Assembly (NCBI GenBank): GCA_017516265.1
Contig: JAFXDL010000188.1
Location: 1 to 32,017, forward strand
DNA length: 32,017 bases
Direction: 5' to 3'
From: Bacteroidaceae bacterium
GTDB taxonomy: Bacteria > Bacteroidota > Bacteroidia > Bacteroidales > Bacteroidaceae
The translations under genes and the position numbers were made by a program. Positions 1-7,549 of this stretch are shown piece after piece (positions within the stretch are counted from its first letter, which is position 1; each line of letters opens with the position of its first letter). The notes beneath the pieces are model-generated. The model saw nothing but the letters and a program-made list of their open reading frames with translations, was not told the DNA's origin and made no database searches.

Positions 1-151
1 CGATAAACGAATAGATACCTTGCGCACTACGCAAAGTGACTTGGTACTCCGAGGTGTCGCCTCCAGCAACGATAGCGATGATGTGACTCTCCCCCACCCC
101 CTCCCTGTGAGGGAGGGGAGTAGAATGATTTGTGTTCTTTATACTGTTCAT
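1..151 (-). CDS. ddl: D-alanine-D-alanine ligase, N-terminal fragment (runs off left edge)
   Basis: Only the first 50 codons are in the window. From codon 22 the protein reads SHIIAIVAGGDTSEYQVTLR and continues with SAQGIYSFI. This is the usual start of Bacteroides-type Ddl, the cytoplasmic ATP-grasp enzyme that joins two D-alanines for peptidoglycan. The first ATG in frame is at 149-151. It gives an N-terminal extension of about 20 residues (MNSIKNTNHSTPLPHREGVG) that is not part of the conserved fold and is partly encoded by a GC-rich palindrome at 98-118. An alternative GTG start at 95-97 would remove most of the extension. The gene lies 72 bases downstream of rluD on the same strand and probably belongs to that operon. 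Identity rests on about 30 conserved residues. The choice of start is uncertain. Confidence 0.8.
   Translation of the reverse strand, partial: MNSIKNTNHSTPLPHREGVGESHIIAIVAGGDTSEYQVTLRSAQGIYSFI
98..118. repeat. GC-rich palindrome, copy A (inside ddl 5' end)
   Basis: Perfect 9-base arms CCCCTCCCT and AGGGAGGGG enclose a GTG loop. The same palindrome occurs at 232-252 in the opposite orientation. The similarity extends outwards to about 37 bases. This copy is translated as part of the N-terminal extension of Ddl. Confidence 0.85.
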
Positions 152-223
152 ATTCTATATCTTGCTATATTTTGTTCTTTTTCTACATCTTAATAAGTCC
201 TTTATGACAAGAATCAGTCGAGG

Positions 224-1324
224 CTATTCACCCCCTCCCTCACAGGGAGGGGTAAGGGGGAGGGTCTGCTGAGTCCACCTTCTCCAACGCTCTATCAATT
301 GCGTCATATCACTGGGTAATTCGGTCGTAAAGAACATCTCTTCACCCGTGCGGGGATGCACAAAGCCGAGTGTGCGGGCATGAAGTGCCTGACGCGGACA
401 GATGTCGAAGCAATTGTGTACAAACTGCTTGTACTTGGCAAAGTGGGTGCCCTTCAGTATTTCGTTTCCTCCGTAACGTTCGTCATTGAAAAGGATGTGG
501 CCGATGTGCTTCATGTGCACACGTATCTGATGCGTACGTCCTGTCTCCAGACGGCACTCTACGAGGGTGACGTATCCGAACCGCTCCAACACCTTATAGT
601 GAGTGACGGCATGTTTGCCAATCTCGGGATCGCTGAAGACGGCCATCTGCATACGGTCCTTCGGATGGCGGGCAATGTTGCCCTCAATTCTTCCCTCGTC
701 TTCCAAAAAGTTTCCCCAGACGAGGGCGTTATATTGGCGCTTCGTTGTCTTGTTGAAGAACTGAAGTCCCAAATGGGTCTTGGCATCGGGAGTCTTGGCC
801 ACGACGAGCAATCCTGAAGTATCTTTATCAATGCGGTGCACGAGGCCCACTTGCGGGTCGTTGGGGTCATACTTCGGATTGTCCCTCAAGTGCCAGGCAA
901 TGGCATTCACCAACGTACCGTGATAATTTCCACATCCAGGGTGCACCACCAGTCCGGCAGGCTTGTTGATGACCATCAGGTCTTCGTCCTCATACACCAC
1001 ATCCAAGGGGATATCCTCGGGGATGATGTCATTGTCGTATCGGGGCCTGTCCATCATCACGGTGATCACCTCACAGGGCTTCACCTTGTAGCTGCTCTTC
1101 ACCGGCTTGCCATTGGCCATCACATAGCCCATGTCTGCGGCCCGTTGGATACGGTTGCGCGACGAGTTCACGATGCGTTCACCCAAGAACTTGTCCACCC
1201 GCATAGGAGTCTGTCCCTTATCAACGACCACACGAAAGTGTTCATGCAGTCCTCCAGCCTCCTGCCCTACGGGTTCAGCTTCATCCAGTTCGTCCAGCAA
1301 TATCTCTTCCGATTCGTCAATCAT
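224..1324 (-). CDS. rluD: Ribosomal large subunit pseudouridine synthase, RluD family
   Basis: A 366-residue protein that converts uridines in 23S rRNA to pseudouridine. An acidic N-terminal stretch (1-25) is followed by an S4 RNA-binding domain (about 41-90) and the RluA-type catalytic domain (about 105-320). The catalytic motif HRIDKDTSG is at 163-171, with Asp166 as the expected nucleophile. INKPAGLVVHPG (119-130) and GRTHQIRVH are also typical of the family. The ATG at 1322-1324 fits the family start. The last 12-16 residues (TLPLTPPCEGGGE at the end) are encoded by a GC-rich palindrome shared with the start of ddl, so the tail looks acquired. The gene lies 128 bases after the PASTA gene and before ddl on the same strand. 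The function is secure. RluD rather than another RluA member is the likeliest choice. Confidence 0.92.
   Translation of the reverse strand: MIDESEEILLDELDEAEPVGQEAGGLHEHFRVVVDKGQTPMRVDKFLGERIVNSSRNRIQRAADMGYVMANGKPVKSSYKVKPCEVITVMMDRPRYDNDIIPEDIPLDVVYEDEDLMVINKPAGLVVHPGCGNYHGTLVNAIAWHLRDNPKYDPNDPQVGLVHRIDKDTSGLLVVAKTPDAKTHLGLQFFNKTTKRQYNALVWGNFLEDEGRIEGNIARHPKDRMQMAVFSDPEIGKHAVTHYKVLERFGYVTLVECRLETGRTHQIRVHMKHIGHILFNDERYGGNEILKGTHFAKYKQFVHNCFDICPRQALHARTLGFVHPRTGEEMFFTTELPSDMTQLIERWRRWTQQTLPLTPPCEGGGE
232..252. repeat. GC-rich palindrome, copy B (inside rluD 3' end)
   Basis: Same 9-base arms as the palindrome at 98-118, with loop CAC, so it is the reverse-complement copy. It encodes part of the C-terminal tail of RluD. 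The stop codon of rluD (224-226) lies just beyond it. Confidence 0.85.
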
Positions 1325-1452
1325 ACGTTTCTTATACCTTATTATATATTAGGTTTCGCCAGTTCAAATTTCAAGCGTTCAGACAACAACATTTGACACC
1401 ATGTTAAAACCATTGTCTGTACTCCTGAACTCCTGCAACTCCTTTACTTGCA

Positions 1453-2094
1453 TTATTCAAACCACGAATCGTCCACCAAAGTGGCTTCATCCACACTGAT
1501 GTCACGCGTCTGCAGACTATCTTCTCCGAAGCCCATAGCATATTCTCCACTTCCGACTTCGAGCACCAAGGTGGCACCTATCGGCACTTCGTCACCATTC
1601 TGCAAATGAGCACCCTTGTACTTGATACCGTAAATCCAGTCCTTCTCACCTTCAATGGAGTCATTCTCGCCCAACTTGAATCCCATAGCCAACAATTTGG
1701 CCTCTGCTTGCCTGAGCGAACTGTTGTCTATCAGATTGGGGATGATTCGCATGGGAGGACGATTGGTGTTCACCGTCAGATAGACGGCACGTCCCTCCTT
1801 GACCACAGCCCCTTGGGTAGGATTCATGTCCAACACCATCCCACCGGGTTGCGAAGGACTGTATGTCGAGTCTGAAATAATGGGTTTCAAGCTATGCTTC
1901 TCCAACAGTTGTTGCGCCTCGGGCAACAACATGCCTTTGACCTCGGGCACCGTCACGGACACATCATGCCGCGTATAGATGTCGAGCCACTTGAAGACAC
2001 CCCACACCAAGGCTACGGCCACAAGAGCCATCGCCAACAAGTTACCCCAAAAGAAAAAGTTCTTCTTGAAGGAAAAAAATTCTTTAATTGTCAT
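1453..2094 (-). CDS. Membrane-anchored PASTA domain protein
   Basis: A 213-residue protein with a short cytoplasmic N-terminus, one membrane segment (about 15-37, LLAMALVAVALVWGVF), and two PASTA repeats facing the periplasm (about 47-112 and 113-183). Typical PASTA features are VTVPEVKGMLLPEAQQLLEK in the first repeat and IPNLIDNSSLRQAEAKLLAMG in outline in the second. There is an acidic C-terminal tail. PASTA domains usually sense peptidoglycan fragments or beta-lactam-like ligands. There is no kinase domain here, unlike the PASTA kinases of Gram-positives. It lies upstream of rluD and ddl on the same strand. The link to ddl suggests a cell-wall role, but that is inference from position. 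Confidence 0.85.
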   Translation of the reverse strand: MTIKEFFSFKKNFFFWGNLLAMALVAVALVWGVFKWLDIYTRHDVSVTVPEVKGMLLPEAQQLLEKHSLKPIISDSTYSPSQPGGMVLDMNPTQGAVVKEGRAVYLTVNTNRPPMRIIPNLIDNSSLRQAEAKLLAMGFKLGENDSIEGEKDWIYGIKYKGAHLQNGDEVPIGATLVLEVGSGEYAMGFGEDSLQTRDISVDEATLVDDSWFE

Positions 2095-2125
2095 CGTTTA
2101 CTTCTTTTAATGTATCAACTCCAGC

Positions 2126-2213
2126 ACAGGGCCAGACATACCTTAACCCAAGGTTAAGCACACCTTAACACAGGGCTGGGCATACCTTACCCCAGGGGTG
2201 AGGTCAGCCGGGG
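2126..2213. repeat. Degenerate 44-base direct repeat in leader of the PASTA operon
   Basis: Two copies are offset by 44 bases. ACAGGG-CATACCTTA-CCCA elements occur at about 2126-2149 and again at about 2170-2193, with about three mismatches in the first 24 bases. A small inverted repeat (CTTAACC / GGTTAAG) lies in the first copy. The block sits between the PASTA start codon and the candidate promoter at 2239, so it would be transcribed as leader. Confidence 0.5.
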
Positions 2214-2238
2214 AATCCCCCAGCTTCTCTTCCGCCTG

Positions 2239-2267
2239 CAAATATACAAAAAAATAAAAGAAGCAAA
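2239..2267 (-). promoter_or_regulatory. Candidate promoter for PASTA-rluD-ddl
   Basis: On the minus strand there is a -7 box TATATTTG (2239-2246) that matches the Bacteroides consensus TAnnTTTG. A TTTG lies upstream at 2264-2267. The spacing is 17 bases, slightly shorter than the usual 19-21, which lowers confidence. It would give a leader of about 130 bases. Confidence 0.4.
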
Positions 2268-2327
2268 GGTATCTGCACCGAAAACCTTTACTTCTTCTTA
2301 TTAATCCTTTGTACTATGTCCGCAAGA

Positions 2328-2492
2328 TTACTTCTTGGTAGTACCGTTGTACTCGTCAGATACAGTCAACTTCTTGCGACCTTTTGCGCGACGTGAAGCC
2401 AATACTCGGCGACCATTAGCGGTAGCCATTCTCTCACGGAAACCGTGCTTGTTCTTTCTCTTTCTGTTAGAGGGTTGAAATGTTCTTTTCAT
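2328..2492 (-). CDS. rpmH: 50S ribosomal protein L34
   Basis: A short gene of 54 codons plus stop. Translation starts [20 protein letters not shown] and continues through [28 protein letters not shown], which is the full highly basic L34 sequence with its diagnostic [16 protein letters not shown] start. The C-terminal extension ([10 protein letters not shown]) is typical of Bacteroidetes L34. L34 is a structural protein of the large ribosomal subunit near the peptidyl-transferase region. The gene is divergent from efp. In Bacteroidales it is commonly found next to efp. Confidence 0.97.
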   Translation of the reverse strand: MKRTFQPSNRKRKNKHGFRERMATANGRRVLASRRAKGRKKLTVSDEYNGTTKK

Positions 2493-2538
2493 CTTATATT
2501 TTTGCTTTATGTTATTATTCCATTACAGTTTCGGGCTG

Positions 2539-2546
2539 CAAAAATA
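2539..2546 (-). promoter_or_regulatory. Candidate -7 box for rpmH
   Basis: TATTTTTG on the minus strand, 47 bases upstream of the rpmH ATG, matches TAnnTTTG. No TTTG is seen at the usual -33 distance, so only the -7 element supports it. Confidence 0.4.
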
Positions 2547-2595
2547 GATATTTTTTTTGAATCAGCCAAGCAAACCGACTTTTTTAGCTCATACT

Positions 2596-2627
2596 TTTGC
2601 TTATTTTGCCGATTTCTTGTACTTTTG
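2596..2627 (+). promoter_or_regulatory. Promoter of efp
   Basis: TTTG at 2596-2599, a 20-base spacer, then TACTTTTG at 2620-2627, which matches the Bacteroides -33/-7 pattern. The predicted start of transcription near 2634 leaves an untranslated leader of about 110 bases before the efp ATG at 2745. Confidence 0.6.
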
Positions 2628-2744
2628 CACCCGCAAAACAATGTTTTTCGCATCCGAAAGCAATATTCTGTCTCCTAGAGAGACGGGTATGACATGATGA
2701 AACATTCAATTCATAACATATAAATAAAAGAAAAAGCAAAGATT

Positions 2745-3314
2745 ATGATTAATGCACAAGACATTAAGAACGGAACCTGCATCCGCATGGATGGCAAATT
2801 GTATTTCTGCATCGAGTTCCTTCATGTGAAGCCCGGTAAGGGAAACACTTTCATGCGTACAAAATTGAAAGATGTGGTAAACGGATACGTTCTCGAACGC
2901 CGCTTCAACATCGGTGAAAAGTTGGAAGACGTACGCGTTGAGCGTCGCCCCTACCAATTCCTTTACAAGGAGGGCGAAGATTACATCTTCATGAACAACG
3001 AGACATTCGACCAGGCCCCCATTGCCAAGGAACTCATCACAGGCGTAAACTTCTTGAAGGAAGGTATGGATGTTGAAGTAGTATCTGACGCTTCTACCGA
3101 CACTGTACTTTATGCCGAGCTCCCCGTGAAGGTTGTGCTTCAGGTAACCTATACTGAACCGGGCCTCAAGGGTGACACTGCTACCAACGCCACCAAGCCT
3201 GCTACGGTAGAGACTGGTGCCGAAGTACGCGTACCCCTCTTCATCAACGAAGGCGAGTTCATCGAAATCGACACTCGTGACGGCTCTTACCTCAACCGTA
3301 AGAAGGATGCATAA
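2745..3314 (+). CDS. efp: Translation elongation factor P
   Basis: A 189-residue protein of normal EF-P length. EF-P binds ribosomes stalled on proline runs and promotes peptide bond formation. Domain I (1-64) carries the tip loop KPGKGN, with Lys32 at the position that is modified in many bacteria. Domain II (about 66-128) and the C-terminal OB domain (about 130-187, with [17 protein letters not shown]) follow. The ATG fits the family start ([10 protein letters not shown]). No lysine-modifying enzyme is visible in the window, so the modification state cannot be judged. It is divergent from rpmH. The gene downstream on the same strand, a glycosyltransferase, is separated by a palindrome and is probably unrelated in function. 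Confidence 0.97.
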   Translation: MINAQDIKNGTCIRMDGKLYFCIEFLHVKPGKGNTFMRTKLKDVVNGYVLERRFNIGEKLEDVRVERRPYQFLYKEGEDYIFMNNETFDQAPIAKELITGVNFLKEGMDVEVVSDASTDTVLYAELPVKVVLQVTYTEPGLKGDTATNATKPATVETGAEVRVPLFINEGEFIEIDTRDGSYLNRKKDA

Positions 3315-3350
3315 TTAGTAACGAGTAATCAGCTAAAAGCTACCAGTTTA

Positions 3351-3421
3351 TAGGCACGGATTACGCGGATGACACGGAGATAAAAAAAACATATCCGCGT
3401 AATCCGTGTAATCCGTGCCTA
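3351..3421. repeat. Intergenic inverted repeat, GGCACGGATTAC family, copy 1
   Basis: The outer arms AGGCACGGATTAC and GTAATCCGTGCCT are perfect complements. An inner pair (ATTACGCGGAT / ATCCGCGTAAT) can form an alternative stem. The AT-rich loop contains a run of A. It lies between efp and the glycosyltransferase. A second copy is at 4812-4879. It could act as a terminator for efp, but no T-tract follows directly. Confidence 0.8.
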
Positions 3422-3455
3422 ACTTTTAATTTTTAACTTTTAATCTTTAACTCCA

Positions 3456-4559
3456 TTGCGCTACTCATTCGTCATCCCCGTCTATAACCGTCCCGATGAA
3501 GTGGACGAACTATTGGAAAGCCTCACCCACCAGACCTTCACCGACTTTGAAGTCGTGGTGGTGGAAGACGGCTCGTCCATCCCCTGTCAGCACATTGTAG
3601 AGAAGTATGCCAACCGCCTGTCCTACATACGCTATTTCGCCAAGCCGAACTCAGGCCCCGGACAGACACGCAACTATGGTGTGGAGCGTAGCACAGGCGA
3701 ATACGTCATCGTGCTCGACTCTGATTGCATCCTCCCCCCCGGATATCTGCAAGCGGTAGAAGACGAACTGAAGCGCGAACCTGCCGATGCTTTCGGAGGC
3801 CCCGACCGTGCACATGCCTCGTTCACCCCTGTACAGAAGGCCATCAACTACGCCATGACCTCCTTCTTCACCACGGGCGGCATCCGTGGAGGCTCGAAGA
3901 AGAAGATGGACAAGTTCTATCCGCGTAGCTTCAACATGGGCATCCGGCGCGAAGTCTATCAAGCCTTGGGCGGATTCTCCAAAATGCGTTTTGGAGAAGA
4001 CATCGACTTCAGCATCCGCATCTTCAAGGGAGGCTACCGTTGCCGGCTCTTCCCCGAAGCATGGGTGTGGCACAAACGGCGCACCGACCTGAAGAAATTC
4101 TTCAAACAAGTGCACAACTCGGGCATTGCCCGCATCAATCTCTACAAGAAATACCCCGAGTCACTGAAACTCGTCCACATGCTCCCCGCCGTATTTACCA
4201 TTGGAGTAAGCCTGCTATTGCTTCTTTTCATCATCGGCTTGCTCTTCATGGGATTGGGCCTCGGTGCTATGAGCAAAGCCACAGATGCCGGCATCCAATG
4301 CATCACCGGTCCTGTCGCCATCCTTGCGTTAGGATGGTTTGCCATACTGATAGCCCTCACTCCCCTACTCCTCTTCTCGCTCATCATCTGCACCGATTCC
4401 TCCATCCGCAACCGTTCATTGTGGATAGGCTTGCTTTCAGTGCCCGCCTCGTTCATCCAACTCACCGGCTACGGCACCGGCTTCCTCCGCGCCTGGTGGA
4501 AGCGCTGCATCCTTGGCAAAGACGAATTCTCTGCTTTTGAGAAGAATTTCTATAAATAA
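3456..4559 (+). CDS. Membrane-anchored family 2 glycosyltransferase
   Basis: A 367-residue protein. The N-terminal GT-A domain (about 1-225) starts with SFVIPVYNRPDEVDELLESL and carries VVVEDGS (34-40), the metal-binding DSD (88-90), NMGIRREVYQALGGF (160-174), the catalytic ED (181-182), and WHKRRT (205-210). About three hydrophobic segments follow (roughly 230-265, 280-312, 320-345), so the catalytic domain should face the cytoplasm at the inner membrane. The substrate is unknown; a role in surface glycan or glycolipid assembly is plausible. The start is TTG at 3456-3458. No ATG or GTG lies between the in-frame stop at 3441 and the conserved MRYSFVIPV start, so TTG is the only reasonable choice. 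The gene is flanked on both sides by related palindromes (3351 and 4812). Confidence 0.88.
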   Translation: MRYSFVIPVYNRPDEVDELLESLTHQTFTDFEVVVVEDGSSIPCQHIVEKYANRLSYIRYFAKPNSGPGQTRNYGVERSTGEYVIVLDSDCILPPGYLQAVEDELKREPADAFGGPDRAHASFTPVQKAINYAMTSFFTTGGIRGGSKKKMDKFYPRSFNMGIRREVYQALGGFSKMRFGEDIDFSIRIFKGGYRCRLFPEAWVWHKRRTDLKKFFKQVHNSGIARINLYKKYPESLKLVHMLPAVFTIGVSLLLLLFIIGLLFMGLGLGAMSKATDAGIQCITGPVAILALGWFAILIALTPLLLFSLIICTDSSIRNRSLWIGLLSVPASFIQLTGYGTGFLRAWWKRCILGKDEFSAFEKNFYK

Positions 4560-4560
4560 C

Positions 4561-4795
4561 TCAACTTTCGCAAGTAGAGAAGTAGTCGGAGTGTAAACAA
4601 TACTTAGGAGTGTAGAAGGCAGAAGTGTAGGAGTGTAGACGAATGTGCTGTTTGCATCATAGTCGTTACTATTATTCGCTAAAGCTCATCAAGAAACTCT
4701 TTTGATTCTTTAATCAAGGTATGGTGTCTGCACTCCTAAGCGCAGCGTCACTCCTACACTCCTGTACTTCTAAAAGTTGTACATGCGAAACTTAA
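4561..4795. repeat. Long imperfect inverted repeat with AGGAGTGTAG units; no gene
   Basis: The 348-base space between the convergent glycosyltransferase and rseP has no gene. Its first part has left-arm units GGAGTGTA, AGGAGTGTAG (4606-4615) and AGGAGTGTAGAC (4629-4640). These are mirrored on the right by GTCTGCACTCCT (4726-4737) and CTCCTACACTCCTGTACTTCT (in part, 4751-4771). The outer ends (AACTTTCGCAAGTA and, reversed, AAGTTTCGCATGTA) also match with two mismatches. The whole can fold as one long imperfect hairpin. The centre is unremarkable AT-rich sequence. Confidence 0.6.
4778..4795 (+). repeat. 18-base repeat TGTACATGCGAAACTTAA, copy 1
   Basis: This exact 18-base sequence recurs at 30570-30587, upstream of the parDE operon. 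Here it forms the right end of the long inverted repeat. Confidence 0.7.
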
Positions 4796-4811
4796 TTAAA
4801 GGAATTAAATC

Positions 4812-4879
4812 AGGCACGGATTACACGGATTATCACGGATTTGTTTTTTACTTCCGTGTAATCTGTGTAATCCGTGCCT
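4812..4879. repeat. Intergenic inverted repeat, GGCACGGATTAC family, copy 2
   Basis: The arms AGGCACGGATTACACGGAT and the complementary TCTGTGTAATCCGTGCCT nearly match. A T-rich loop lies between. It is the same family as 3351-3421. It sits between the convergent glycosyltransferase and rseP, about 30 bases after the rseP stop codon, so it could end transcription from both sides. Confidence 0.8.
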
Positions 4880-4907
4880 AAGAAAAAAAACGGATTCCCT
4901 ATCAGAA

Positions 4908-6266
4908 TCAGAACAAGAACCTCAAGACATCATTGAAGTTTGCCCAAATCATCAAGCCGAAAAGGATAATCATGCCTATCATCTGAGCACGCTCCATAAA
5001 CTTGTCACTCGGTTTGCGACGGGCTATGATTTCGTAAAGCAGGAAGAGGACATGTCCGCCATCCAAAGCTGGGATAGGCAAAATGTTCATAAACGCCAGA
5101 ATGATGCTGAGGAAAGCGGTCATCTTCCAGAAGAGATACCAGTCCCATGTAGCCGGGAAGATGCTTCCGATAGTACCAAATCCGCCCAAGCTGTTGGCTC
5201 CTTCTTTTGTAAAGACATACTTCAAATCATCAACATATCCCTTCAATACATTTATACCATAAGCTGTGCCTGCAGGGAAAGATTCCCAAAATCCATAGGT
5301 GACATACGTGGGCTCATATCCTCTATTAGAGACGAAGCCTAACATAAAATCAGGATTGAGTTGAGCCTTCAATGTGTCTTGCACACCGGTAGCACGCACC
5401 ACCACCAGCTCCACATTACGCAAAGCCTCAACCTTCTCGGGCAACGTGATAGAATCGGACTTGGCACGCAATGCTGCAATGTAATCCATAAAATCATTGT
5501 GCGACCCCACGGGACGACCGTTGAACGCTACAAAGCGATCCCCACGTTGCAAGCCTGCCTGTGCGGCCGGAGAACCGGACATCACACTATCCACCACGGC
5601 AGGAGTCAGAATACTGACAAAAGGCTTTCCGTCTTTGTTCATATCCAACAATCCGAACTCTTCAGGCATAGAGATGCTGACCTCTTGTCCGTCGCGCAAG
5701 ACGGTCACCGTCTGTGCATCAGCTATGGCACGTAGCATATCGGCATCCAATTTGTCAAAAGCCGCCTCATTGGTGCGAAGCAGAATGTCACCATCACGGA
5801 AGCCCATTGCCTGTGCCTGAGGACTGAACTTCATTCCATTTTTCAAGTCAGGCACAGAGACATAGCTGTCTCCCCATGTGAACATAATCATGGAGTAGAT
5901 GAAGAGAGCCGCAACAAAGTTGACCAGCACACCTCCCACCATTATCAACAAACGTTGCCAAGCTGGTTTGGCACGAAATTCCCAAGGCTCAACAGGATGG
6001 TTCAGATCTTCACTATTCTGTGTTTCGTCCACCATGCCGGCTATTTGCACATAACCACCCAAAGGCACCCAACCGATGCCGTACTCTGTCTCGCTGTTCT
6101 TAGGTTTCCATTTGAAAAGTGAAAACCAAGGGTCAAAAAACAGATAGAACTTGGTTACACGTACTTTGAATAATTTGGCAAAAAAGAAATGCCCTCCCTC
6201 ATGAATGATGACCAACAACGCCAGCGACATCATCAACTGCAGGGCACGAATCAAAACTGTTTCCAC
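4908..6266 (-). CDS. rseP: Site-2 protease, RseP/M50 family
   Basis: A 452-residue inner-membrane zinc metalloprotease. RseP cleaves membrane-bound anti-sigma factors and also clears signal peptide remnants. The zinc-binding HEGGH is at 22-26 in the first membrane segment. The third ligand is Asp402 in NILPIPALDGGH (394-405). One PDZ domain is clear at about 210-275 (GSPAAQAGLQRGDRFVAFNG), and a degenerate first PDZ is likely at 130-200. Hydrophobic segments are at about 5-30, 100-125, 375-400 and 425-447. The length is normal for the family. It lies 86 bases downstream of dxr on the same strand, a pairing common in bacteria, and they are probably cotranscribed. Confidence 0.95.
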   Translation of the reverse strand: METVLIRALQLMMSLALLVIIHEGGHFFFAKLFKVRVTKFYLFFDPWFSLFKWKPKNSETEYGIGWVPLGGYVQIAGMVDETQNSEDLNHPVEPWEFRAKPAWQRLLIMVGGVLVNFVAALFIYSMIMFTWGDSYVSVPDLKNGMKFSPQAQAMGFRDGDILLRTNEAAFDKLDADMLRAIADAQTVTVLRDGQEVSISMPEEFGLLDMNKDGKPFVSILTPAVVDSVMSGSPAAQAGLQRGDRFVAFNGRPVGSHNDFMDYIAALRAKSDSITLPEKVEALRNVELVVVRATGVQDTLKAQLNPDFMLGFVSNRGYEPTYVTYGFWESFPAGTAYGINVLKGYVDDLKYVFTKEGANSLGGFGTIGSIFPATWDWYLFWKMTAFLSIILAFMNILPIPALDGGHVLFLLYEIIARRKPSDKFMERAQMIGMIILFGLMIWANFNDVLRFLF

Positions 6267-6311
6267 TATTATATTGCTTTTTTTTAATTATTATTGCTTT
6301 TTCTATTATAT

Positions 6312-6345
6312 AGTGCCTATAGTCACTATAGTTACTATAGGCACT
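6312..6345. repeat. Near-perfect 34-base palindrome with ACTATAG units
   Basis: The sequence equals its reverse complement except at one mispaired position in each arm. It is made of CTATAGT/ACTATAG units ending in GTGCC and GGCAC. It fills the gap between the dxr stop and the rseP start. It has no T-tract on the minus strand, so it is not an obvious terminator. Confidence 0.75.
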
Positions 6346-6352
6346 CTTGCCA

Positions 6353-7513
6353 CTATATCATCTCCTCTGCTATGCGCCGCGCCTCGGCATCAGTGGCCAC
6401 ATAATCATCATAAGTTGGAGTAGCAATGAATTGGGCACTTTGCATCGTCTGCTCAATCACCTCACTCATGCGCAAGAAAGGAATCCTATCTTGCAGGAAA
6501 GCAGCATTCACCACTTCATTGGCAGCATTCAAGATACAAGCCATGTTTCCACCACGATGCAAAGCCTCATAGGCAAGAGCCAAACAACGGAAACGTACGG
6601 TATCAGGCTGTTCAAAAGTAAGGTGACTGCATTGGGTGAAATCCAATCGGTCAAACGAAGCTTTCACCCGAGAGGGGTACGAAAATGCATACTGGATAGG
6701 CAAACGCATGTCAGGCACCCCTAACTGTGCCTTGACCGCACCATCCTCAAACTGCACCATCGAATGGATTACTGATTGGGGATGCACAACAACTTCGATT
6801 TGTTCAGGACGAACTCCAAAGAGCCACTTGGCCTCTATGACCTCGAACCCCTTGTTCATCATGGATGCGGAATCTATCGTAATTTTAGCTCCCATATCCC
6901 AATTCGGATGTTTCAGGGCTTGCGCCTTGGTTACATGAGCCAACTCCTCCATCGTACATTTCAAGAAAGGACCTCCCGAAGCGGTCAGTAAGATTTTCTC
7001 TATGGGATTGTCCATCTCTCCTGCCAGACATTGGAATATGGCCGAATGCTCTGAATCCACGGGCAAAATAGGTACCCGATGTTTCAACGCCAGTTCATTG
7101 ATAAGTTCGCCAGCCACCACTAAAGTCTCCTTATTGGCCAAAGCGATAGGCTTGCCAGCCTGAATGGCACGCATCGTTGGACGCAATCCTGCATATCCCA
7201 CCATAGCGGCCAGCACCATATCCACAGGGCCGGCTTCAGCCACTTCGCACAAGGCATCAGCACCGGCATACACCTTGATAGGCAGGTCAGCTAAAGCCTC
7301 CTTCAGCTGTTGGTATTTGGTTTCATTAGCAATCACCACAGCATCTGGCATAAACCGGCGCGCCTGTTCTATCAGCAACTCCACCCGATTATTGGCTGTC
7401 AACGCATACGCTTCGTACAAATCGGGATGCTCAGCTATAACTTCCAAAGCTTGAGTACCGATAGAACCTGTTGAACCAAGAATGGCAATACGCTTTTTCT
7501 TTATTTCTTCCAT
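6353..7513 (-). CDS. dxr: 1-deoxy-D-xylulose 5-phosphate reductoisomerase
   Basis: A 386-residue cytoplasmic enzyme that converts DXP to 2-C-methyl-D-erythritol 4-phosphate with NADPH, the committed step of the MEP isoprenoid pathway. The NADPH-binding GSTGSIGTQALEVI starts at 13. LANKETLVVAGELI is at 125-138. The metal ligands lie in DSEHSAIFQ (Asp153, Glu155). HPNWDMG (202-208) is in the flexible loop. MNKGFEVIEA (219-228) holds the third ligand Glu224. All key residues are present and the length is normal. It stands between the M23 peptidase and rseP, all on the same strand. Confidence 0.97.
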   Translation of the reverse strand: MEEIKKKRIAILGSTGSIGTQALEVIAEHPDLYEAYALTANNRVELLIEQARRFMPDAVVIANETKYQQLKEALADLPIKVYAGADALCEVAEAGPVDMVLAAMVGYAGLRPTMRAIQAGKPIALANKETLVVAGELINELALKHRVPILPVDSEHSAIFQCLAGEMDNPIEKILLTASGGPFLKCTMEELAHVTKAQALKHPNWDMGAKITIDSASMMNKGFEVIEAKWLFGVRPEQIEVVVHPQSVIHSMVQFEDGAVKAQLGVPDMRLPIQYAFSYPSRVKASFDRLDFTQCSHLTFEQPDTVRFRCLALAYEALHRGGNMACILNAANEVVNAAFLQDRIPFLRMSEVIEQTMQSAQFIATPTYDDYVATDAEARRIAEEMI

Positions 7514-7549
7514 AATTATTTTTATTATCTAATTGGAGGGTTATAGCGA

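Noticed and set aside
2445-2678. Plus-strand open frame of 77 codons between rpmH and efp
   Set aside because: Overlaps rpmH and the efp promoter; translation has no family features.
3351-4879. Insertion sequence carrying the glycosyltransferase
   Set aside because: No transposase or integrase and no target-site duplication visible; the flanking palindromes occur as a general intergenic family.
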